A stretch of DNA of 24,656 nt from PALSA-660 sp036508875 (lineage in GTDB: Bacteria; Actinomycetota; Coriobacteriia; Anaerosomatales; PALSA-660). Positions 14,406 through 23,426 of the stretch are shown here, in pieces. The notes under the pieces are model-generated. The model was given only the letters and a program-made list of their open reading frames with translations. It ran no database searches and had not been told where the DNA came from. Each line of letters begins with the position of its first letter. Within the stretch, counting starts at the first letter, position 1. A program made the translations under genes and the position numbers. Location of the stretch: positions 1 through 24,656 of the forward strand of contig DATCGP010000005.1 of assembly GCA_036508875.1 (NCBI GenBank). The letters are read 5' to 3'.

Positions 14406-14419
14406 GGCGTCCGGACGCC
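14406..14419 (+). other. Short perfect palindrome after tldE
   Basis: GGCGTCCGGACGCC is fully self-complementary and can form a 5-bp stem with a CCGG loop 12 bases after the tldE stop; a weak pyrimidine run (TTTCTTTCG) appears 15-20 bases later. It may be a weak terminator before hppA. Confidence 0.35.
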
Positions 14420-14487
14420 CACGGACTACACGGTTTCTTTCGTTGACGCTCCTCGATTCCGCGTGGTACCAAGACGGAAGGAAGTCG

Positions 14488-16692
<2,205 letters not shown>

Positions 16693-16718
16693 CGCCCAGG
16701 CACGCGGTAGGAACCAAG

Positions 16719-16746
16719 AAGGGCCCCGGAGCGATCCGGGGCTCTT
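16719..16746 (+). terminator. Hairpin terminator of hppA
   Basis: AAGGGCCCCGG (16719-16729) pairs with CCGGGGCTCTT (16736-16746) with one G-U pair and a 6-base loop, 26 bases after the hppA stop. The stem end and following bases are T-rich only briefly (TCTTCTGCTGT). Confidence 0.7.
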
Positions 16747-16856
16747 CTGCTGTCCCGCGTGGAGGTGCCGCGGTTGGGGTGCCGAAGGGAAGCCGCGCGA
16801 GTGCCGAGGGGGGTGAGGGGGTGGGGGGACGATGAGGGGCAGCCGAGGTGGATGCG

Positions 16857-16961
16857 GGGCACGCGGCCGGGCGCCACAGCGAGGGTCAAGCGAAAAGGGC
16901 ATCGAGACTACAGGCTCGATGCCCTTTTCGCGTCCGAGCGAAGGCATCCGGCCGCGTGCCC
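16857..16961. repeat. Nested inverted repeat enclosing the ATPase terminator
   Basis: GGGCACGCGGCCGG (16857-16870) recurs as an exact inverted copy at 16948-16961, symmetrically around the perfect terminator hairpin (16890-16931). In addition GCCGAGGGGGG appears directly repeated at 16803-16813 and 16970-16980. The intergenic space 16693-16989 otherwise holds no gene. The nested structure could be a composite terminator or a small REP/MITE-like unit. Confidence 0.55.
16890..16931 (-). terminator. Strong terminator of the V/A-ATPase operon
   Basis: A perfect 17-bp inverted repeat (arms 16890-16906 and 16915-16931) with an 8-base loop. Read on the minus strand the arm ends in CCCTTTTCGC and is followed by TTGACC, and it sits about 59 bases after the stop of the last ATPase gene. 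The stem carries four A on one side and four T on the other, so it could terminate in both directions. Confidence 0.85.
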
Positions 16962-16989
16962 GGAGCGAGGCCGAGGGGGGATCTCGGGC

Positions 16990-17640
16990 CTACAGCGTCT
17001 GTTCCGTCTCCCCGCTCTGGGCCCGCTCGACCATCTCCTTGACCTTCATGAGCCGCGTCAGGTTCCCGCGCTCAGCCTCGTCGAGCTTCATGCGGATGTC
17101 GCGCACGGTCGTCTCGATCTGCGGGATGAGCACATACTCGAGCGCGTTGACGCGCCGGCGTGTGCTCTCGATCTCGGCGGCGAGCAGCTCGATCGCCTTC
17201 TCGCGGGCCGCCAGCTCCACCATCGCAGGGAGCACCGCGGCCAGCCGCGCGAGACCGCCGTCCAGTATCGCCGGAGTCGTCGCGAACGAGTATCCGTGCC
17301 GGGCCGGCAGTTCGCGCAACGTCACGACAGGCACTCGCACGCTCATGACGGGATGCTCGGTCACGTCGAGCAGGTCCACCGGCTCGCCGCCCATGAGCGC
17401 TGACGCGAGAGCGGCGCTCCCCGCCTCCGCCCGCGCGATCGTGAGCAGCCCGTAGGCGGTCGCGAGGCGCGTCTCCACCTCACGGCGCATCCGGCGGACC
17501 TCGCCGATCCGAGCGAGGAACTCCTTCATCAACTCGTCGAGCTTGTCTTTGAGCAGCTTGTGGCCGCGCTTCGCCGTGACGAGGCGGCCGCGCAGCCGCA
17601 GCAGCTCCATCCGGTTCGGGTTGACGCGCATCTCAGGCAC
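16990..17640 (-). CDS. atpD: V/A-type ATPase subunit D (central stalk)
   Basis: A 216-residue, almost wholly helical protein. The N-terminal helix has the D-subunit signature VNPNRMELLRLRGRLVTAKRGHKLLKDKLDELMKEF (in the first 45 residues) and the C-terminal helix NALEYVLIPQIETTVRDIRMKLDEAERGNLTRLMKVKEM is the matching coiled-coil partner. Subunit D forms the rotating axle that links the A3B3 head to the membrane ring, with F. The start may be GTG 17640 or ATG 17631; neither has a strong ribosome site. It follows the two-helix protein gene by 6 bp and is the last gene before the terminator. Confidence 0.95.
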   Translation of the reverse strand: MPEMRVNPNRMELLRLRGRLVTAKRGHKLLKDKLDELMKEFLARIGEVRRMRREVETRLATAYGLLTIARAEAGSAALASALMGGEPVDLLDVTEHPVMSVRVPVVTLRELPARHGYSFATTPAILDGGLARLAAVLPAMVELAAREKAIELLAAEIESTRRRVNALEYVLIPQIETTVRDIRMKLDEAERGNLTRLMKVKEMVERAQSGETEQTL

Positions 17641-17646
17641 GGCGGC

Positions 17647-17835
17647 TCACCGCCCCGTCAGCGCGTAGACGACGAGCACGAGCGCCCCGATGAGCAGCAC
17701 GATGTTGAAGATGCGGATGAACAGCACCGTGCCCGAACGGGACCCGGCCAGCTCGGAGCTGCGCGCGATCCAGATCTGCATCGCGATCGCGGCAACGACC
17801 AGCACGCCCAGCACTGTGTAGAGCACGTAGGTCAC
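17647..17835 (-). CDS. Unassigned 62-residue two-helix membrane protein in the ATPase operon
   Basis: The GTG at 17835 overlaps the subunit B stop in GTGA, the same coupling used elsewhere in this operon, and the frame ends 6 bp before subunit D; a longer open frame to 17937 lies inside atpB and is rejected. The product is two hydrophobic helices (residues 3-22 and 36-60) joined by a short polar loop ARSSELAGSRSGT, with a terminal TGR. It lacks the Glu/Asp inside a helix expected of a rotor c/K subunit and is not subunit G, H or I. I do not recognise a family. By length and position it could be an assembly helper analogous to AtpI of F-type operons, or an accessory subunit. Confidence 0.8.
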   Translation of the reverse strand: MTYVLYTVLGVLVVAAIAMQIWIARSSELAGSRSGTVLFIRIFNIVLLIGALVLVVYALTGR

Positions 17836-19256
17836 TTCGACAGCTCTGCTTCCACCGGGTTCCCGAGGTAGCGCTGCACGTACTCGTCCTTGATGCGCTT
17901 CAGCTCCGTGCGGGGCAGCATCGCCAACAACTCCCACCCGATCGTGAGGGTCTCGGTCACGCTGCGCTCCTCGTTAGCTCCCTGCGCGATGAACCGGTCC
18001 TCGAACGCGTCCGCGAACTTCACGTATGCCTTGTCGGAAGCGGACAGCGCCGCCTCGCCGAGGATGACAGCGAGCTCCTTGGCCTGGATGCCGCGAGCGT
18101 ATGCGCCGAACAGCTGGTTGGACAGGTCGGCATGGTCCTCGCGCGTCTTGCCCGCCCCGATGCCTTTCTGCTTCAGACGGGAGAGCGACGGCAGCACGGC
18201 GACCGGCGGGTAGATGCCGCGCCGGTGCAGGGACCGGTCGAGGATGATCTGGCCCTCGGTGATGTAGCCGGTGAGGTCGGGGATCGGGTGCGTCTTGTCG
18301 TCATCGGGCATCGACAGAATCGGCACCTGCGTGATCGAGCCCTTCTTCCCCTTGATGCGGCCGGCGCGCTCGTACAGTGACGCGAGGTCGGTGTAGAGGT
18401 AGCCGGGGTAGCCGCGGCGGCCCGGCACCTCCTTGCGGGCGGCGGACACCTCGCGCAGCGCCTCGCAGTAGTAGGTCATGTCGGTGAGGATGACCAGCAC
18501 GTGCATGTCGCACTCGTAGGCGAGGTACTCCGCCGCCGTCAGCGCCATGCGCGGGGTGGCGATGCGCTCGACCGCCGGGTCGTCCGCCAGGTTGAGGAAC
18601 AGCACCGCGCGCTCGATCGCCGAGGTGGAGCGGAACTCCCGCTCGAAGAAGTCGGCGTCCTCGAAGGTGATGCCCATCGCCGCGAACACGACCGCGAACT
18701 CGCCCTCGAGCTTGTCCCCGACCTTGCAGGGATCGTCGCTGCGCGCCAGCACCGCCGCCTGACGCGCGATCTGCGCCGCCAGCTCGTTGTGCGGCAGCCC
18801 CGAGCCGGAGAAGATCGGCAGCTTCTGGCCGCGGACGAGCGGGTTGAGCCCGTCTATCGCGGACACGCCGGTCTGGATGAAGTCGTCGGGGAAGTCGCGC
18901 GCGGTGGGGTTGATCGGGTCGCCGTAGATCGAGACGCGCTTGTCCGGCACGATCTCGGGGCCGCCGTCGCGCGGGCGGCCCAGACCGTCGAAGACGCGGC
19001 CGAGCATGTCGCGGCTGACACCGAGCTCCAGCGAGTGTCCGAGGAAGCGGATCTTCGTCTCGGACGGGTTGCTGCCGCGCGTGCCGCCGAACGCCTGCAC
19101 GAGCGCGACGTCGCCGTTGACCTCGAGAACGTTGCCCAGCGAGTGGTGGCCGTCGGGGAACTCGATCTCGACCAGCTCGTTGTACTTGACGTCGACGACC
19201 TTCTCAACGAGCAGGAGCGGTCCGACGATGTCGCGCGTGGAGGTGTACTCGCGCAT
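17832..19256 (-). CDS. atpB: V/A-type ATPase subunit B (non-catalytic head subunit)
   Basis: A 474-residue protein of usual subunit B length. It has the alpha/beta ATPase fold with the family segments FPDGHHSLGNVLEV, SAIDGLNPLVRGQKLPIFSGSGLPHNELAAQI and DMTYYCEALREVSAARKEVPGRRGYPGYLYTDLASLYERAGR. It lacks a P-loop, as subunit B should. The arginine supplied to the catalytic site lies in the segment LPSLSRLKQKGIGAGKTREDH. It alternates with A in the A3B3 head. Either the GTG 19259 or the ATG 19256 starts it; the ATG shares a base with the subunit A stop (TGATG). Neighbours are A upstream and the two-helix protein downstream. Confidence 0.97.
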   Translation of the reverse strand: MREYTSTRDIVGPLLLVEKVVDVKYNELVEIEFPDGHHSLGNVLEVNGDVALVQAFGGTRGSNPSETKIRFLGHSLELGVSRDMLGRVFDGLGRPRDGGPEIVPDKRVSIYGDPINPTARDFPDDFIQTGVSAIDGLNPLVRGQKLPIFSGSGLPHNELAAQIARQAAVLARSDDPCKVGDKLEGEFAVVFAAMGITFEDADFFEREFRSTSAIERAVLFLNLADDPAVERIATPRMALTAAEYLAYECDMHVLVILTDMTYYCEALREVSAARKEVPGRRGYPGYLYTDLASLYERAGRIKGKKGSITQVPILSMPDDDKTHPIPDLTGYITEGQIILDRSLHRRGIYPPVAVLPSLSRLKQKGIGAGKTREDHADLSNQLFGAYARGIQAKELAVILGEAALSASDKAYVKFADAFEDRFIAQGANEERSVTETLTIGWELLAMLPRTELKRIKDEYVQRYLGNPVEAELSK

Positions 19257-21031
19257 CACCTGGCCACCTCTTCCAGGACAGGGCCGTCAGGTGAGACGAG
19301 CTGCGTGCCGATCGCCATCGAGATCGCCTTGAACTCGGCGGGCGCGTCGGCCTCGGTGACGTACTTGGCGCGCGCGATGCGCTCGCGCACCGGGGCCGCG
19401 AGTATCGCCTTCAACTGAGCATCGTTGCCCAGCGCCTCGAGGGCGGTGGCGTGGAACTCCAGGATGACACCGAGCAGCAGGTCCTGCTTCGCAAGCGAGG
19501 TGAACTGGTCGTCGTCGCGGAACGCATTCTGCTGCAGGAAGTCCTCGCGGACCGACTTCGCGGTCTCCATGAGGACCTGCTCCTGCGGGGTGAGCGCCTC
19601 CAGTCCGACGAGCCGCACGATCTCGGACAGCTCGCTCTCCCGCTGCAGGATCGCCATCGCCTCGTCGCGGCGGGCCCGGAACTCGGGACCGACGTTCTCG
19701 TTCCAGTACGGCTCGACGCGGTCGAGGTACAGCGAGTACGACGTGAGCCAGTCGATCGCGGGGAAGTGCCGCTCGTACGCCAGCCGGTCCTGGAGCGCCC
19801 AGAAGACCTTCACGACGCGCAGCGTGTTCTGCACGACCGGCTCCGACAGGTCGCCTCCCGGAGGCGAGACCGACCCGACGACAGTGACCGAACCCTCGCC
19901 GCCCGCGAGCGTGGCGACCTTGCCGGCGCGCTCGTAGAACGCAGCGAGCTTGGTCCCGAGGTAGGCGGGGAAGCCCTCTTCGCCCGGCATCTCCTCGAGG
20001 CGTCCCGAGATCTCGCGCATCGCTTCCGCCCAGCGCGAGGTCGAGTCGGCCTGCAGCACGACGTCGTAGCCCATGTCGCGGAAGTACTCCGCCATCGTGA
20101 TGCCGGTGTAGACCGACGCCTCGCGCGCGGCGACCGGCATGTTCGACGTGTTCGCGACGAGCACGGTGCGCTTCATGAGCGGCTCGCCCGAGTACGGGTC
20201 GACCAGCTCGGGAAACTCCATGAGCACGTCGGTCATCTCGTTGCCGCGCTCGCCGCAGCCGATGAAGACGACCACCTGCGCGTTGGACCACTTCGCGATC
20301 TGGTGCTGGGTGACCGTCTTGCCCGCGCCGAACGGCCCCGGGATGCAGGCGGTGCCGCCCTTCGCGAGCGGGAAGAACGTGTCGATGACGCGCGTGCCGG
20401 TGACGAGCGGCTCGCTCGGCGTGGTCTTGCGCGCGTGCGGACGCGCCACGCGAATCGGCCAGGTCTGCATGAGCTTCAGCTCGACGAGCTCGCCGGAGTC
20501 CGTGCGGACCGCGCCGATCACGTCGGTCACGGTATACGTGCCGGACGCGAGCTTCTCGAGCGTGCCGGAGACCAGCGGCGGGACCATGACGCGATGTTCG
20601 ATGACGACGTTCTCGGCCACGGTCCCGACGATCTGTCCGCCGGAGACCTTGGAGCCGACCGCGGTGGTGGCGACGAAGTCCCAGCGCTTGTCGCGGTCGA
20701 GACCGGGCGCGGAGATGCCGCGCGCGAGGAACGAGCCCGCGATCCGCTCCAGCACGTCGAGCGGACGCTGCACGCCGTCGTAGACCGACTCGAGCAGTCC
20801 CGGCCCGAGCTCGACGGACAGGGGCGCGCCGGTGGCTTCCACCGGGTCGCCCGGGCCGAGGCCCTCGGTCTCCTCGTAGACCTGGATCGAGGCGCGGTCG
20901 CCCCTCATCTCGATGATCTCGCCCATCAGCCCCTGCGCGCCGACCTTGACCAGGTCGAACATCTTCGCGTTGCCGAGGCCTTCGGCGACAACGAGCGGGC
21001 CCGCTACTTTGACGATGACGCCTTGACTCAT
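19256..21031 (-). CDS. atpA: V/A-type ATPase subunit A (catalytic)
   Basis: A 591-residue catalytic subunit. The P-loop GPFGAGKT is at residues 232-239 and ERGNEMTDVL follows at 261-270; the non-homologous insert that distinguishes A from F-type beta is at about 110-190 (DFVATTAVGSKVSGGQIVGTV). TSRWAEAMREISGRLEEMPGEEGFPAYLGTKLAAFYERAG contains the catalytic region. It binds and hydrolyses or makes ATP. The ATG at 21031 directly abuts the subunit F stop. Confidence 0.98.
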   Translation of the reverse strand: MSQGVIVKVAGPLVVAEGLGNAKMFDLVKVGAQGLMGEIIEMRGDRASIQVYEETEGLGPGDPVEATGAPLSVELGPGLLESVYDGVQRPLDVLERIAGSFLARGISAPGLDRDKRWDFVATTAVGSKVSGGQIVGTVAENVVIEHRVMVPPLVSGTLEKLASGTYTVTDVIGAVRTDSGELVELKLMQTWPIRVARPHARKTTPSEPLVTGTRVIDTFFPLAKGGTACIPGPFGAGKTVTQHQIAKWSNAQVVVFIGCGERGNEMTDVLMEFPELVDPYSGEPLMKRTVLVANTSNMPVAAREASVYTGITMAEYFRDMGYDVVLQADSTSRWAEAMREISGRLEEMPGEEGFPAYLGTKLAAFYERAGKVATLAGGEGSVTVVGSVSPPGGDLSEPVVQNTLRVVKVFWALQDRLAYERHFPAIDWLTSYSLYLDRVEPYWNENVGPEFRARRDEAMAILQRESELSEIVRLVGLEALTPQEQVLMETAKSVREDFLQQNAFRDDDQFTSLAKQDLLLGVILEFHATALEALGNDAQLKAILAAPVRERIARAKYVTEADAPAEFKAISMAIGTQLVSPDGPVLEEVAR

Positions 21032-21361
21032 CTACGCATCCTCACTTCCGAGTGGCACCGTGGTGCCCAGTGCGCGAACGATCGCACGATCGAGCTTCTC
21101 CCGCCCCACTCCGCCCGGGCTGCCAGCGCCCGGGATGACGGTCACGGCGGGAACGGACTGGTCGGCCACTTCGGCCGCCAGGTCTTGAATCGCCGCGTAG
21201 ACCGGTTCGGTCACGAACACGATGCCGTACTCGCCGCCGGAAAGCTGCGGCCACAGGTCACGGGCCGCTGAGGGGTCGTCCACGCCGAACGCCGCGACGC
21301 CCAGCGGACCAAAACCCGCCACCGACGTCGTGTCCCCAACGATCGCGACCTTCCCGCTCAC
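21032..21361 (-). CDS. atpF: V/A-type ATPase subunit F
   Basis: A 109-residue Rossmann-like protein with the F-subunit pattern: KVAIVGDTTSVAGFGPLGVAAFGVDD at the N-terminus and YGIVFVTEPVYAAIQD in the middle. F binds the axle subunit D and can regulate ATP hydrolysis. It begins with GTG in a GTGA overlap with subunit C and ends directly before subunit A. Confidence 0.93.
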   Translation of the reverse strand: MSGKVAIVGDTTSVAGFGPLGVAAFGVDDPSAARDLWPQLSGGEYGIVFVTEPVYAAIQDLAAEVADQSVPAVTVIPGAGSPGGVGREKLDRAIVRALGTTVPLGSEDA

Positions 21362-22332
21362 TTGGCCACCTCCCGCAGCCGGGAGACGATGACGTCGCGC
21401 GGCAGTCCGGCGAGCCGGCCGACGAGCAGCGAGCGGACCGTGATCGCCTCCGCACGGCGCTGCAGCACGTAGCCGAGCACCGGCAGCGGCCCGATCGCTC
21501 CCTGCGACGCCTCCCGCGACAGCGACGCGGTGGTCGCGTCCACGAGCACGTCGAGGCGCTCGAGGTCGAGCATCTCTTCGGCGCTCGCGTGTCCCAGCAC
21601 GCGGGCGACGACGATCGCCTCAGCCAGCGCGTGCGGATCCGTGACGAGATCGGCCGCGGCGACCGCGTTCCAGGCGCCGCCGGGCACGAGCAGCGCGCGG
21701 GCCTCTTCAGGGGTGCGCTGCGCTTCCGCGCACCTGAGCAGCACCTTCGCGTTGGCGGCGTCGGTCTGCCGCGTCGCGAGCCGCTCGAGCAGGCCGATCT
21801 TGGAGGCGCGCGCGAGGCGCGCCAGTTCCGCGAACATCGCGGCGTCCACCGCGGCGTCGACCTGTTCCGCGTTCATCGGCGGGTCCGCGTCGAGCACGGC
21901 GCGAGCGGCCGCTCCGATCGCCCCCGGGATCTGGTCGGCATGCTCGAAATCCTCGGGCTCGAGCACGCCGAGGCGGATGTCCGGGAACCCGGGCTCCACG
22001 CCAAGGACCCATGCGCGCAGCACCGACTTCAGGGAGGCGAAGTCGTAGGGCGCGGTGAACGTCTCGACGACCGGCGCCGGCAGTCCCGCCTTGCGCAGGA
22101 AGTCGTCGATCAGGTCGAGCATCGACGCGTCGATCGCCTCCTCCACGTCCGGCGCTGTCTGGGCGTGCTCGACGAACTTTCCGAAATGCGTGTCGGACAG
22201 CACGCGCAGCTGGTCCGCGAACGTCGGCGCGTCGATGAGGCGCTCGAACGCGGCGTGCCCGAGCAGGCGGCTTCTCAGGACCATGACGCGTCCCGTCGCG
22301 AACCCGTAGGCTATGACGTCGCCGCGAGCCAC
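21358..22332 (-). CDS. atpC: V/A-type ATPase subunit C (d-like, ring-to-stalk adaptor)
   Basis: A 324-residue, nearly all-helical protein with three similar helical repeats, typical of archaeal/bacterial subunit C, which caps the rotor ring and joins it to the D-F axle. The N-terminal GDVIAYGFATGRVMVLRSRLLGHAAFERLIDAPTF is characteristic. The open frame extends upstream to 22518 inside subunit E; I place the start at GTG 22332, which follows the subunit E stop by 7 bases and has GGGAGGG about 11 bases before it. It overlaps subunit F by 4 bp (GTGA). Confidence 0.9.
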   Translation of the reverse strand: MARGDVIAYGFATGRVMVLRSRLLGHAAFERLIDAPTFADQLRVLSDTHFGKFVEHAQTAPDVEEAIDASMLDLIDDFLRKAGLPAPVVETFTAPYDFASLKSVLRAWVLGVEPGFPDIRLGVLEPEDFEHADQIPGAIGAAARAVLDADPPMNAEQVDAAVDAAMFAELARLARASKIGLLERLATRQTDAANAKVLLRCAEAQRTPEEARALLVPGGAWNAVAAADLVTDPHALAEAIVVARVLGHASAEEMLDLERLDVLVDATTASLSREASQGAIGPLPVLGYVLQRRAEAITVRSLLVGRLAGLPRDVIVSRLREVAK

Positions 22333-22339
22333 CGTGACT

Positions 22340-22921
22340 CTATCCCTCCCCGAACAGCGCCCGATCGACCGCCGACTCGAGGTCGGCGCGACGGGCGTAG
22401 ATGAGCGAAGCGGGCGAGACCTCGATGCGGACGCGGTCGCCCACCAGCACGACGCCCCGCTCGATGCCCGCGGGGCCGTCGTCGATCGTGAGCGCCAGTC
22501 CCACCGCCTTGAGCGCACCTGGCAGTGCGGCGTGCAACCGCGCAGTGTCCGCGGAACCCAGGCGAAGGACGCCCGCAGGCAGCGGCGAGGAAGCGATCTC
22601 GCGTGCGAGCAGCCCCGCGTAGCGGTCGTCCGGAAGAGCCGTCAAGGCGGCCTCCAAGCGAGCGAGCGCCTCGCGGTCGAGTTCCTGCCGCGCGCTCAGC
22701 GAGGCGTCCCGCGCGGCGAGCCGCGCACCGGCGATCAGCGTCGCCGCCTCGGTCTCCGCCTTCACGCGCCCGAGCTTGAGCTCGTGCGCCGCGCGCGCTT
22801 CAGCGCGTGCGCCGGCCTGCGCGACCAGGAGCCCAGCGTCCCTGCGAGCGGCGGTGATGCGAGCCTCCCCCTCGGCCTCCGCGTCGTCCTCTATGCGGCC
22901 GACGATGTCCTCGATCGCCAC
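22340..22921 (-). CDS. atpE: V/A-type ATPase subunit E (peripheral stalk)
   Basis: A 193-residue protein with a charged, alanine-rich N-terminal coiled-coil helix (residues 1-95, IEDDAEAEGEARITAARRDAG) and a globular C-terminal domain (GIERGVVLVGDRVRIEVSPASLIYARRADLESAVDRALF). E normally pairs with G/H to form the static stalk; no G/H gene is seen in the window, so it may lie upstream of subunit I, beyond the edge. The start is GTG 22921, 4 bp after the subunit K stop. Confidence 0.92.
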   Translation of the reverse strand: MAIEDIVGRIEDDAEAEGEARITAARRDAGLLVAQAGARAEARAAHELKLGRVKAETEAATLIAGARLAARDASLSARQELDREALARLEAALTALPDDRYAGLLAREIASSPLPAGVLRLGSADTARLHAALPGALKAVGLALTIDDGPAGIERGVVLVGDRVRIEVSPASLIYARRADLESAVDRALFGEG

Positions 22922-22925
22922 GACG

Positions 22926-23426
22926 CTACCCGCCGTACGCGGCGCGGAGGCCGAGCAGCATGAGGATCGTCACGATCAGCGAGAGGACCGCGTAGGTCTC
23001 GACGAGCGCCGGGAAGATCAGCGCCGGCGCCTGCTTGTCGGCGGCCACGATGCCCGCCGCCGAAGCACCGGTCTTGCCCTGGTAGTACGCGGAGATGAAG
23101 CACAGCCAGCCCACCGGCTGGCAGGCGAGGAACACCTGGAAGCCCGCGATGCCCGGGAGGTCGACCTTGCCGCCGAGCAGCCCGAAGAAGATGATCACGA
23201 GCACCGCGGCGATGAAGCAGTAGATCCCCTGCGTGCCCGGCATCGCCGCCAGCGGCAGCAGCTTGCCGAACTTCGTTTCGTCCTCCGACAGGATGCCCGA
23301 CACCGTCGCGCTCGCGACGGTGATGCCCCACGCCGAGCCAACGCCCCCGAGGATCGCCGCGAGCCCCGCACCGAACAGCGCCCAGGCCGTCCCCGTCATG
23401 CCCCACCAAAGCTGGTCCACGATCAC
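22926..23426 (-). CDS. atpK: V/A-type ATPase rotor subunit K (proteolipid, duplicated hairpin)
   Basis: A 166-residue proteolipid with four transmembrane helices made from two tandem hairpins. As in Enterococcus hirae NtpK only the second hairpin carries the ion-binding carboxylate, Glu143 in VETYAVL. The other positions that bind Na+ in NtpK are also matched: Thr65 and Gln66 in MPGTQGIY and Gln116 in YYQGKTGASAAG. The carbonyl donor position is Met62. This argues for Na+ coupling. The GTG at 23426 overlaps the subunit I stop in GTGA and has AAGGAAGGGG upstream; the long open frame above it is antisense-like and not used. Confidence 0.95.
   Translation of the reverse strand: MIVDQLWWGMTGTAWALFGAGLAAILGGVGSAWGITVASATVSGILSEDETKFGKLLPLAAMPGTQGIYCFIAAVLVIIFFGLLGGKVDLPGIAGFQVFLACQPVGWLCFISAYYQGKTGASAAGIVAADKQAPALIFPALVETYAVLSLIVTILMLLGLRAAYGG

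Noticed and set aside
14443..14472. TTGACG (14443-14448) with TACCAA 18 bp later as an hppA promoter
   Set aside because: The -10 match is poor and the predicted start would fall inside the hppA ribosome site, so the mRNA would lack it.
17836..17937. N-terminal extension of the two-helix protein upstream of GTG 17835
   Set aside because: It lies wholly inside atpB in another frame, is charged and irregular, and the GTGA overlap explains the start better.
19451..21271. A 606-codon plus-strand open frame opposite ATPase subunit A
   Set aside because: Composition is Arg/Asp/Val-rich with no motifs; subunit A on the minus strand explains the sequence.
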